Assembly: GCF_003438495.1 (NCBI RefSeq)
Contig: NZ_QSSH01000020.1
Coordinates: 1 to 24,066 of the forward strand
DNA length: 24,066 bases
DNA from: Collinsella sp. TF05-9AC
GTDB lineage: Bacteria; Actinomycetota; Coriobacteriia; Coriobacteriales; Coriobacteriaceae
Direction: 5' to 3'
Positions 17,380 through 24,066 of the stretch are shown piece by piece. The translations under genes and the position numbers were made by a program. Within the stretch, counting starts at the first letter, position 1, and the number at the start of each line of letters is the position of its first letter. The notes below the pieces were generated by a model, which did not search any database, had not been told where the DNA came from, and saw nothing but the letters and a program-made list of their open reading frames with translations.

Positions 17380-17403
17380 ATAATAGTTCTTTGAAACGCT
17401 TCA
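17380..17403 (-). promoter_or_regulatory. Candidate promoter/operator of the dehydrogenase-kdgT unit
   Basis: A 12-bp perfect palindrome, TGAAACGCTTCA (17392-17403), resembles LacI-family or cre-type operators. It lies 6 bp upstream of a good -10 hexamer, TATTAT, on the minus strand (17380-17385). No convincing -35 was found. A repressor bound here would block transcription of the sugar-acid genes. Confidence 0.5.
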
Positions 17404-17458
17404 GCGATTGAATTTTTTACTCTTTATGCGCTCTTTATATTGCCCAGCAACCAGGTAG

Positions 17459-17554
17459 TTTTTGGGACATGCCTAGAGATCTGCCCCTAACTTTGCTGGC
17501 ACCGACGGTGTACGGAGATCGCCTAAAGGCAGTTTTCTAGGCATGTCCCAAAAA
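17459..17554. repeat. MITE/REP-like palindromic element with 18-bp perfect terminal repeats
   Basis: TTTTTGGGACATGCCTAG (17459-17476) is the exact inverted copy of 17537-17554. Inside are nested stems CTGCC/GGCAG (17481-17485, 17528-17532) and CACCG/CGGTG (17500-17504, 17506-17510). The whole 96-bp element can fold into one branched hairpin. It has no coding capacity and lies between divergent transcription units. With flanking sequence it makes up most of the 360-bp gap at 17267-17626. Confidence 0.75.
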
Positions 17555-17580
17555 TCTTCCGTATAGGGCGCGCGTGCAGG

Positions 17581-17638
17581 GGTATCATCTTCCACCGAAA
17601 ATAGTTTCTAGTGTTAGGGGTTTTCGGTGGAAGATACC
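17581..17638. promoter_or_regulatory. Palindromic operator over the marR start codon
   Basis: ATCTTCCACCGAAAA (17587-17601) is perfectly inverted at 17621-17635 with a 19-bp spacer. GGTATC/GATACC at the outer edges extends the symmetry with a 3-bp bulge. The right arm contains the GTG start codon of the MarR gene, and its ribosome-binding site (AGGGG) lies at the spacer edge. It is a likely MarR autoregulatory site, or an RNA stem that hides the start. Confidence 0.65.
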
Positions 17639-18076
17639 GATTTCCATGAGCTTGGACGCCAGCTCCTTACCGAGTTTGGCAGCATGCATCAGCGCGTTTC
17701 GCGCTTTGCGGACAAAGCTCTCGGCGGCGAGATGGCCGTCATGCGCGCCCTCATGCTCGCTGGCGGTTCGCTCACGCCGAGCGAACTCGCAGATCGCGCC
17801 TGGGTCTCGAGTGCCCGCATCGCCAATATCCTACGCGCTCTCGAAGCCAAGGGCTGGGTCGAGCGCGAGCACTCAAAGACCGACCGTCGTCGCGTACACG
17901 TCACGGTGACCGACAAGGGATTCCATGATCTCGAAATCAAGCGTCGGGAATTCGAGGACCGCACCGCGGCCTTCCTCGAGCAGTTCGGCGAAACAGATAC
18001 CCAAGAGATGGTGCGTCTTCTAAGACGTGCCAACGAAATAATCGACCGCAACCAAGAAAGGAGAGATGCCGAGTGA
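17627..18076 (+). CDS. MarR-family transcriptional regulator
   Basis: The product is 149 residues. The winged helix (about residues 48-100) shows LTPSELADRAWVSSARIANI as HTH, then LEAKGWVERE and the basic wing HSKTDRRRVHVTVTDKG typical of MarR. Flanking helices form the dimer interface. GTG 17627 has AGGGG 6 nt upstream; the next in-frame Met (residue 20) has no better site. The gene overlaps the following ABC transporter gene by 4 nt (GTGA), so it is translationally coupled to it. It probably represses the marR-ABC-ABC operon until a ligand, perhaps the exported compound, is bound. The palindrome at 17581-17638 is the best operator candidate. Confidence 0.92.
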   Translation: MEDTDFHELGRQLLTEFGSMHQRVSRFADKALGGEMAVMRALMLAGGSLTPSELADRAWVSSARIANILRALEAKGWVEREHSKTDRRRVHVTVTDKGFHDLEIKRREFEDRTAAFLEQFGETDTQEMVRLLRRANEIIDRNQERRDAE

Positions 18077-20439
18077 GGATTCTCAAGCTCTTTAAAAAGC
18101 ATGTCCTGGCACTGTTCGCAGCTATCGTACTTATCGTAATCAGCTGCAACGCCGATCTGGCGCTGCCTACCTATATGAGCGACATCGTCGACGTGGGCGT
18201 GCAGCAAGGCGGCATCGCCTCGCCCGTGCCCGACACCATTCGCGCCGAATCGCTCGACGACCTCGAACTCTTTATGAGCGCCAAGGACACCAAGGCTGTG
18301 GAGGCCGTGTTTAGCAAGGCTGACAAAAACGGCATTCGAACGTACAAGGGTACCGAGGAAGAGCGTGCCGATGGAGGCAAGATTGCCGGCATTATGAGCC
18401 TGCCTGAGACTGTCGTCCTTTCGCTCAACCAGGGCATCGATGCCAACTCCATGGGCGACATGATGGGCACGTCCGGTGAGAAAGACAACAGCGGCGCCCA
18501 GGCCATGCCCACGCCCGAGCAGATGGCGGCGATGACGCCCGAGCAACTCGCCGAGATGCAGCAGAAGGCCGCTGCGGCGCAGAACATGCAAAAGCAGATT
18601 GATGCCGACGGTGGCAAGATCACCATGAAGAGCCTGCGTCTAGGCGTTGAAGGCGGCCTAATCGACCAGGGCAAGCTCGTTGAGGGCGCCAACCAAATGG
18701 CGGACAAAATGGGCTCCATGTCGGGCTCCATCGTCACCCAGCGCGCCGTGAGCTATGTGCAGGACGAGTACAAGGCACAGGGCATCGACCCCGCCGACGT
18801 GCAGAACGCCTACCTGGGCCGCATGGCGACCACGATGTTTGGTCTGTGCCTAATCTCGCTGGTCGCCACCATCCTGACCGGTGCCGTGGCTTCGCGCACC
18901 GCCTGCTCCATCGCCCGCGACCTGCGCCGCGAGACCTTCAACAAGGTTATGCACTTCTCGCCGGCCGAGGTGGGCAAGTTTAGCCAGGCCTCGCTCATCA
19001 CCCGCTGCACCAACGACATTCAGCAGATTCAGATGGCCGCAACCCTGTTTATCCGCATGTGTCTGATGGCCCCCGTCATGGGCATCGTCGCCGTCATGCG
19101 TGTCCTGGCCAACCACACCGGCCTGGAGTGGACCATCGCCGTGGCCATCATCGCGGTCTCGGCCGTCGTCGGCGTGCTTATGGGCCTCACCATGCCCAAG
19201 TTCAAAAAGATGCAGAGCTTTGTGGACCGCGTGAACCTTACCGCCCGCGAGCTGCTCGACGGCCTTATGCCCATCCGCTCGTTCAACCGCGAGGAGCATG
19301 AGCTCGAGCGTTTTGACAAGGCTTCGCTCGACCTGATGACCACGCAGCTCTACACCAACCGAGCCATGAGCTTTATGATGCCGCTCATGATGCTCGTCAT
19401 GAACTGCATCACCGTGCTTATCGTCTGGTTTGGCGCGCAGGGCGTGTCCGACGGCGTGATGCAGGTCGGCAACATGATGGCGTTTATCTCCTACACCATG
19501 CAGATCGTCATGGCGTTTATGATCCTCACCATGGTTTCGGTCATCCTGCCCCGTGCCGAGGTCGCAGCCGAGCGCGTGGAAGAGGTCATCACCTGCCCCA
19601 CGAGCATCAACGACCCTGTCTCGCCCAAACTGCCTGCTGCCAGCGCGCCGCGCGGTGAGCTCACCTTCCGTGACGTGAGCTTCCAGTATCCCGATGCCCG
19701 CGCCGACGTCATTAGCGGCGTAAACTTCACCACGCACGCCGGCCAGATGCTCGGCATTATTGGCTCAACGGGTTCGGGCAAGTCCACGCTTGTACAGTTG
19801 ATTCCGCGCCTGTACGACGTCACGGGCGGCAGCATTTCGCTCGACGGCATCGACGTGCGCGACATGACCCTCTCTGAGCTGCGCCGCCGCATCGGTTATA
19901 TTCCGCAGCAGGGTCGTCTGTTCTCGGGTACCGTCGAGAGCAACCTCAAGTTTGCCGGCGACATGGTGAGTGACGAGGATATGCGCCAGGCAGCACGCGT
20001 CGCCCAGGCGGAGGACTTTATCGCCGAGCGCGAGGGCGGCTACGACTCCCCCATCAGCCAGGGCGGCTCCAATGTTTCGGGTGGTCAGCGCCAGCGTCTG
20101 GCCATCGCCCGCGCGTTGGCCAAAAAGCCCGAGGTCGTGGTGTTCGATGACTCGTTTAGTGCCCTCGACTACAAGACCGACGCGCGCCTACGCGAGGAGC
20201 TGGCCAAAAACGTTACCGACGCCGCGCTCGTGGTCGTGGCCCAGCGCATCGCGACCATCATGCACGCCGACCAGATCATCGTGCTCGACGACGGCCACGT
20301 AGTGGGCACCGGCACGCACAAGGAGCTGCTGCGCAGCTGCCCGGCGTACCTGGAGATCGCACAGTCGCAGCTTTCCGCCGAGGAGCTGGGGCTTACCCAA
20401 GAAGAAATTGCAGCCGTCATGGAAGGAGGCGAGCGCTAA
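18073..20439 (+). CDS. ABC exporter half-transporter with large extracellular insert and degenerate ATPase site
   Basis: The product is 788 residues. TM1 (about 10-32) is followed by an unusually long non-membrane insert (about 45-245). It includes a Met/Gln/Ala-rich helix-like stretch (PTPEQMAAMTPEQLAEMQQK). Five more membrane segments and a nucleotide-binding domain follow: Walker A GSTGSGKST at 564-572, signature VSGGQ at 668-672, Walker B VVVFDDSFSALD. The catalytic Glu after Walker B is replaced by Asp693, as in the non-catalytic halves of heterodimeric exporters such as BmrC or TM287. The GTG start overlaps the marR stop by 4 nt and has AAAGGAG upstream. The partner gene begins at its stop codon. 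Cargo is unknown; a drug, lipid or peptide is possible. Confidence 0.92.
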   Translation: MRILKLFKKHVLALFAAIVLIVISCNADLALPTYMSDIVDVGVQQGGIASPVPDTIRAESLDDLELFMSAKDTKAVEAVFSKADKNGIRTYKGTEEERADGGKIAGIMSLPETVVLSLNQGIDANSMGDMMGTSGEKDNSGAQAMPTPEQMAAMTPEQLAEMQQKAAAAQNMQKQIDADGGKITMKSLRLGVEGGLIDQGKLVEGANQMADKMGSMSGSIVTQRAVSYVQDEYKAQGIDPADVQNAYLGRMATTMFGLCLISLVATILTGAVASRTACSIARDLRRETFNKVMHFSPAEVGKFSQASLITRCTNDIQQIQMAATLFIRMCLMAPVMGIVAVMRVLANHTGLEWTIAVAIIAVSAVVGVLMGLTMPKFKKMQSFVDRVNLTARELLDGLMPIRSFNREEHELERFDKASLDLMTTQLYTNRAMSFMMPLMMLVMNCITVLIVWFGAQGVSDGVMQVGNMMAFISYTMQIVMAFMILTMVSVILPRAEVAAERVEEVITCPTSINDPVSPKLPAASAPRGELTFRDVSFQYPDARADVISGVNFTTHAGQMLGIIGSTGSGKSTLVQLIPRLYDVTGGSISLDGIDVRDMTLSELRRRIGYIPQQGRLFSGTVESNLKFAGDMVSDEDMRQAARVAQAEDFIAEREGGYDSPISQGGSNVSGGQRQRLAIARALAKKPEVVVFDDSFSALDYKTDARLREELAKNVTDAALVVVAQRIATIMHADQIIVLDDGHVVGTGTHKELLRSCPAYLEIAQSQLSAEELGLTQEEIAAVMEGGER

Positions 20440-22295
20440 TGGCAGACGAGACCAAGACTCAGATTCCCAAGCCCACCCGCCAGCGTGGTCCCATGGGCCG
20501 CATGGGCGGCATGCGTCGCGGCGAAAAGGCCAAGGACTTTAAGGGCACCATGAGGCAGCTGCTCGGCTATATCGGCCAGCACAAGATTGCCGTGTTTGCC
20601 GCCGTCGCCTTTGCCGTGTGCTCGGTCATCTTTAACATTGTGGGACCCAAGGTGCTCGGCCAGGTTACGACCAAGCTGTTCGAAGGCCTGGTCGCCAAGG
20701 TCAACGGCACCGGCGACGTTGACTTTGACTGGATCGCCAAGACGCTCGGCTTTTTGCTCTGCCTGTATCTGGCGAGCTCTGTCTGCAGCCTGGTCCAGGG
20801 CTGGCTCATGACCGGCGTCACGCAAAAGATCTGCTACCGCATGCGCAAGGAAATCGCCGCCAAGATTGCCGTCGTGCCGATGAGTTACTTCAACGGCCAC
20901 AGCAAGGGAGACGTGCTCAGCCGCATCACCAACGACGTCGATACGCTGGGTCAGTCGCTCAACCAGAGCGTGACACAGCTCATCACGTCGGTGACGCAGA
21001 TTATCGGCGTGCTCGTCATGATGCTTTCGATCAGCCTGCCGCTTACCGGCGTCACCGTGCTCACGCTGCCGGCCGCCGCGATTATCCTGACCGTGATGAT
21101 TCACTTCTCGCAGCCGTACTTCCGCGAGCAACAGCAGGTTCTGGGCGCCGTCAACGGCATTATCGAGGAGGACTTTGCCGGCCAGAACGTCATTCAGGTG
21201 TTCGACCGCGCCGAGGCCTCGATTGAAGAGTTCGACCGTCAAAACGACCGTCTCTTTATTAGTGGCTGGCGCTCGCAGTTCCTGTCGGGCCTGATGATGC
21301 CGCTTATGAGCTTGGTGGGCAACATGGGCTACGTGGGCGTCGTCGTGGTGGGCGCGCAGCTCGCGCTGACCGGCAATGCCACGCCCGGCGACATCCAGAG
21401 CTTTATCCAGTACGTTCGAAACTTTACGCAACCCGTGCAGCAGCTGGGCAACGTGAGCAACACGATGCAGTCGATGGCCGCCGCCACCGAGCGCGTGTTT
21501 GAGTTCCTGGCCGCGCCCGAGGAGGAGCAGAAGGCCGACGCGCAGATTCCCGAGAAGCGCCCCGGCCACGTGGTGTTTGACCATGTCAAGTTTGGCTACA
21601 CGCCCGACAAGATCATCATCCACGACTTTAGCTGCGAGGCGCAGCCCGGCCAGACCATCGCCATCGTCGGCCCCACCGGCGCCGGCAAGACCACGCTCAT
21701 TAAGCTGCTGCAGCGCTTCTACGACGTGGACGGCGGCTCGCTGCGTGTCGAGGGCGTCGATGTGCGCGACTGGGACCGCGCGGCACTGCGCGGCGAGTTT
21801 GCCATGGTGCTGCAGGACACCTGGCTGTTTAACGGCACCATCCGCGAGAACATCCGCTACGGACGCCCCGACGCGAGCGATGCCGAGGTCGAGGCCGCTG
21901 CGCGCGCCGCACGCTGCGACCACTTTATTCATACGCTCGCCGGCGGCTACGACTTTATGATTAACGAGGAGGGCACCAACCTGTCGCAGGGTCAGCGCCA
22001 GCTCGTGACCATCGCCCGTGCCATTTTGGCCGACCGCCCGGCGCTGATTCTGGACGAGGCGACCTCCAACGTTGACACTCGTACCGAGGAGCTTATTCAG
22101 CGTGCCATGGATGCGCTGATGCAGGGCCGTACCAGCTTTGTCATCGCGCACCGCCTGTCCACGATCCGCAACGCCGACGTGATCTTGGTGATCCGCGACG
22201 GCGACATCGTCGAGAAGGGCACGCACGACGAGCTGCTCGCCCAGGGCGGCTTCTACGCCGACCTGTACAACTCGCAGTTCGACGAGGCGGCGTAA
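20439..22295 (+). CDS. ABC exporter half-transporter, canonical ATPase partner
   Basis: The product is 618 residues. A Gly/Met/Arg-rich N-terminal tail (PMGRMGGMRRGEK) precedes six membrane segments and a nucleotide-binding domain. That domain has Walker A GPTGAGKTT at 411-419, signature LSQGQ at 515-519, and Walker B ALILDEATSNVD with catalytic Glu540, followed by the switch histidine in VIAHRLST. It therefore supplies the competent Walker B, while the upstream partner supplies the degenerate one. The start codon overlaps the preceding stop by one base (TAATG), with AGGAGG 9 nt upstream, which suggests equal expression of the two halves. A Rho-independent terminator follows. Confidence 0.94.
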   Translation: MADETKTQIPKPTRQRGPMGRMGGMRRGEKAKDFKGTMRQLLGYIGQHKIAVFAAVAFAVCSVIFNIVGPKVLGQVTTKLFEGLVAKVNGTGDVDFDWIAKTLGFLLCLYLASSVCSLVQGWLMTGVTQKICYRMRKEIAAKIAVVPMSYFNGHSKGDVLSRITNDVDTLGQSLNQSVTQLITSVTQIIGVLVMMLSISLPLTGVTVLTLPAAAIILTVMIHFSQPYFREQQQVLGAVNGIIEEDFAGQNVIQVFDRAEASIEEFDRQNDRLFISGWRSQFLSGLMMPLMSLVGNMGYVGVVVVGAQLALTGNATPGDIQSFIQYVRNFTQPVQQLGNVSNTMQSMAAATERVFEFLAAPEEEQKADAQIPEKRPGHVVFDHVKFGYTPDKIIIHDFSCEAQPGQTIAIVGPTGAGKTTLIKLLQRFYDVDGGSLRVEGVDVRDWDRAALRGEFAMVLQDTWLFNGTIRENIRYGRPDASDAEVEAAARAARCDHFIHTLAGGYDFMINEEGTNLSQGQRQLVTIARAILADRPALILDEATSNVDTRTEELIQRAMDALMQGRTSFVIAHRLSTIRNADVILVIRDGDIVEKGTHDELLAQGGFYADLYNSQFDEAA

Positions 22296-22327
22296 ATTCT
22301 GCCGCAGGGAACGAATAACGCCCGGGA

Positions 22328-22366
22328 ACGGGGACGCAGGATAATCTGCGCCCCCGTTTTTGTTTT
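22328..22366 (+). terminator. Rho-independent terminator of the marR-ABC operon
   Basis: A 12-bp stem with one mismatch (ACGGGGACGCAG, 22328-22339, with 22346-22357) and a 6-nt loop is followed by TTTTTGTTTT. It lies about 30 bp after the second ABC gene. Confidence 0.88.
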
Positions 22367-22420
22367 GCGGCTCTCGAACCGCCTCCCCTGAGACTTCATT
22401 GACGGCGCTTTTCAGAACCC

Positions 22421-22650
22421 GTGGGCATAAAAGGGCAAATATGAGTACCGTTACCTTTTTAGTAGCAGGCAAAAATGCCCCAAACGACCCTTTCGCGCCT
22501 AATATGCGCCTTCAAATTGATTACAACGCACTTTGACGAACTTATATGGGCCAACGTTAATGAACAAATTAGTCATTGTGTCTATTATCTCGCTAGACCG
22601 ATATGTTACTAGATTAGCAACCGTACTCATATTTGGCATTTTCTGCCCAC
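22421..22650. repeat. 230-bp element bounded by 47-bp imperfect inverted repeats
   Basis: The arm at 22421-22467 and the inverse of 22604-22650 agree at 37 of 47 positions, including GTGGGCA at the outer ends and a 13-bp core CAAATATGAGTAC. The inside has no believable gene and is more AT-rich than neighbouring coding DNA. It fits a MITE-like element or two facing copies of a dispersed repeat. The remaining parts of the 577-bp gap at 22296-22872 hold a terminator (22328-22366), a promoter (22790-22818) and, at 22651-22789, nothing I recognise. Confidence 0.65.
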
Positions 22651-22789
22651 AGGGTGTTCCTGGGGAAGCAACAACAGCCTTAGGGTCCCGCGCGGCGCCG
22701 CTCCCTCCCGGCATCCGCCGACGTTTACCCAGATAAAACCGACCAAAATAAACCTGTCCCTTTTTGGTAGGTTTCGGGGTGACAAGGGC

Positions 22790-22818
22790 TTGCACTTTAG
22801 CGTGCGACAGCGGATAAT
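22790..22818 (+). promoter_or_regulatory. Promoter of the DAHP synthase gene
   Basis: A -35 TTGCAC (22790-22795) and -10 GATAAT (22813-22818) are separated by exactly 17 bp. Transcription from about 22825 gives a leader of about 48 nt, too short for a T-box or an attenuator, ending in GAGGAGG 5 nt before the start codon. No operator was recognised. Confidence 0.7.
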
Positions 22819-22872
22819 GCCGAGCATTCGACAATACGCTTATTGCTCTTTCTATAGATTGAGGAGGCCCCT

Positions 22873-23904
22873 ATGGCCATGGAATTCAAACGCAGGCTGC
22901 CGATACCCATGGAGATCCGCGAGGAAATGCCACTTTCTGCCGACCTTACCGCCAAAAAGCAGGCATTTGACGCCGAGGTCGCCAAAGTCTTTACCGGCGA
23001 GGACGCACGTAAGGTGCTCATCATCGGCCCGTGCTCTGCCGACCGCGAGGATTCAGTGCTTGAGTACATGAACCGACTGGCCAAGACCGCCGAGGAGGTC
23101 AAGGACAAGCTCATCATCATTCCGCGCGTCTACACCAATAAGCCGCGCACCAAGGGCACCGGCTACAAGGGTCTTCTGCACAACCCCAACCCCGAGGCTC
23201 CCGACGACCTGCTCGAGGGCGTCAAGGCCATCCGCCATATGCACCTGCGCGTTATTGAGAAAACGGGCTTCTTCACCGCCGACGAGATGCTCTATCCGTC
23301 CAACTACCAGTACCTCGTTGACCTGCTGAGCTATGTGGCCGTGGGCGCACGCTCGGTCGAAAACCAGGAGCATCGCCTGGTGTCGAGCGGCATTTCGGTA
23401 CCCGTCGGCATGAAGAATCCCACTGCCGGCTCTACCACCGTTATGCTCAACTCCATTTACGCCGCGCAGGCGCACCAGAGCTTCATCTTCCGCAACTGGG
23501 AGGTCGAGTGCGACGGCAACCCGCTCGCACACGCCGTTATGCGTGGCTACATCGGTCTCGATGGGCGCACCTACCCCAACTACCACTACGAACACCTGGA
23601 ACGCCTGGCCGAGCGCTATACCGAGCACGCCGGCTATGCCAATCCGGCAGCGGTCATCGACTGCAACCACGACAACTCGGGCAAGCGTCCGCTGGAGCAA
23701 TATCGCATTTGCAAGGAAGTGCTCGACAGCTGCCGCCGCAACGAGTCCATCTCCAAGCTGGTCAAGGGCTTTATGATCGAGTCTTACCTGGAGGACGGCA
23801 ACCAGCCGGTCGACGGCGGCGTCTTTGGTAAATCGATCACCGACCCGTGCCTGGGCTGGGAAAAGACCGACTACCTCATCCACGAGATTGCGGAACGGGT
23901 GTAG
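22873..23904 (+). CDS. aroG: 3-deoxy-7-phosphoheptulonate (DAHP) synthase, class I
   Basis: This 343-residue cytosolic enzyme condenses phosphoenolpyruvate and erythrose-4-phosphate, the first step of the shikimate pathway. AroF/G/H-type motifs are the metal-binding Cys54 in IIGPCSA, PRVYTNKPRTKGTGYKG (84-100), GARSVENQEHR (158-168), VGMKNPTAGS (178-187), DCNHDNSGK and GFMIESYLEDGNQP. Length is typical of class I enzymes without extra regulatory domains. Which aromatic amino acid inhibits it cannot be told from sequence. ATG 22873 has GAGGAGG 5 nt upstream. The gene is transcribed alone from its own promoter and ends at a hairpin and terminator. Confidence 0.95.
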   Translation: MAMEFKRRLPIPMEIREEMPLSADLTAKKQAFDAEVAKVFTGEDARKVLIIGPCSADREDSVLEYMNRLAKTAEEVKDKLIIIPRVYTNKPRTKGTGYKGLLHNPNPEAPDDLLEGVKAIRHMHLRVIEKTGFFTADEMLYPSNYQYLVDLLSYVAVGARSVENQEHRLVSSGISVPVGMKNPTAGSTTVMLNSIYAAQAHQSFIFRNWEVECDGNPLAHAVMRGYIGLDGRTYPNYHYEHLERLAERYTEHAGYANPAAVIDCNHDNSGKRPLEQYRICKEVLDSCRRNESISKLVKGFMIESYLEDGNQPVDGGVFGKSITDPCLGWEKTDYLIHEIAERV

Positions 23905-23932
23905 GTTACGGCGTTTTACCAAACGCCGTAAC
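23905..23932 (+). other. Perfect hairpin abutting the DAHP synthase stop codon
   Basis: GTTACGGCGTTT (23905-23916) and AAACGCCGTAAC (23921-23932) form a perfect 12-bp stem with a TACC loop, directly after the TAG stop. No T-run follows, so it is more likely to protect the 3' end than to terminate transcription. Confidence 0.65.
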
Positions 23933-23945
23933 GGCTCGACGCTGC

Positions 23946-24044
23946 GCGGGCCGCATTTGGACAATCTGACGTTCAACTTCAAGGGCGCGACCAGAAGGTC
24001 AGCGCCCTTTCGTTTCACGTCACCTTGTCTCAAATGCGACCCGC
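23946..24044. repeat. Outer inverted repeat enclosing the aroG terminator
   Basis: GCGGGCCGCATTTGGACA (23946-23963) is imperfectly inverted at 24026-24044, and GACGT/ACGTC (23968-23972, 24017-24021) pair inside it. The roughly 99-bp region thus forms a nested palindrome around the terminator hairpin, similar in scale to the other repeats in the window. Confidence 0.5.
23981..24015 (+). terminator. Rho-independent terminator downstream of aroG
   Basis: AAGGGCGC-GACC (23981-23992) pairs with GGTC-A-GCGCCCTT (23997-24009) around AGAA with a single bulged base. TTTCGTTT follows. It is the probable end of the DAHP synthase transcript. Confidence 0.8.
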
Positions 24045-24066
24045 TCGCTGTCCGTCCTCTACCTGC

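Noticed and set aside
20436..22472. 678-codon minus-strand open frame opposite the second ABC gene
   Set aside because: It is antisense to a clear ABC transporter gene. The product is rich in His, Arg, Ala and Gln without domains, and the frame runs through the operon's terminator.
22499..22834. 111-codon minus-strand open frame in the gap before aroG
   Set aside because: It crosses the repeat element and the aroG promoter and has no recognisable domain. The composition looks non-coding.
22300..22872. T-box or tryptophan-type attenuator before aroG
   Set aside because: The AGGGTGTTCC near 22651 is only a partial resemblance to a T-box sequence and lies upstream of the promoter at 22790-22818. 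The remaining leader of about 48 nt is too short.

Overview
The window looks like a chromosomal segment from a gut actinobacterium of the Coriobacteriia, most likely Collinsella or a close relative. This is inferred from the GC-rich coding bias, the saccharolytic anaerobe gene set (pyruvate formate-lyase, sucrose/fructan PTS, 2-keto-3-deoxygluconate permease) and recollection of such loci. No rRNA or marker search could be run. There is no tRNA, rRNA, CRISPR array, IS transposase or phage gene. Seventeen protein genes are well supported. Thirteen lie on the minus strand (197-17266) and four on the plus strand (17627-23904).

Region by region. 197-1609: a two-gene module with a DUF3990 (ADP-ribosyltransferase-like) gene and an overlapping helix-turn-helix partner gene, preceded by a striking double palindrome. 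It is probably a toxin-antitoxin-like accessory module inserted beside housekeeping genes. 1646-3015: engB (ribosome-assembly GTPase) and mtnN (MTA/SAH nucleosidase). 3094-4212: a membrane-anchored class A beta-lactamase-fold serine hydrolase. 4477-5295: pflA, the PFL-activating radical SAM enzyme. 5482-6336: a DegV fatty-acid-binding protein.

6613-12231: a sucrose/fructan locus. Transcription order is lacI-type regulator, atypical GH32-like enzyme, PTS EIIBC, then canonical GH32 sucrose-6-phosphate hydrolase. The promoter in front of the GH32-like gene overlaps two tandem LacI-type operators. A third, inverted copy lies about 50 bp away and a fourth lies in front of the regulator gene.

12532-14920: the most notable locus. 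Pyruvate formate-lyase is encoded as two genes. A 683-residue subunit carries the active-site Cys-Cys pair, and a separate 83-residue protein carries the glycyl-radical loop. An 85-bp gap with two hairpins separates them, and each has its own start. 15389-17266: a short-chain dehydrogenase and a 2-keto-3-deoxygluconate permease, likely one unit for sugar-acid use.

17627-22295 (plus strand): marR plus two half-transporter ABC exporter genes, joined by 4-nt and 1-nt overlaps. They probably form a heterodimeric exporter with one degenerate ATPase site, repressed by the MarR protein through a palindrome covering its own GTG start. 22873-23904: class I DAHP synthase, the first step of aromatic amino-acid synthesis, with its own promoter and terminator.

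The intergenic regions hold several large palindromic elements (4416-4460, 12385-12504, 17459-17554, 22421-22650, 23946-24044). They look like REP- or MITE-type repeats and are not explained by the genes.
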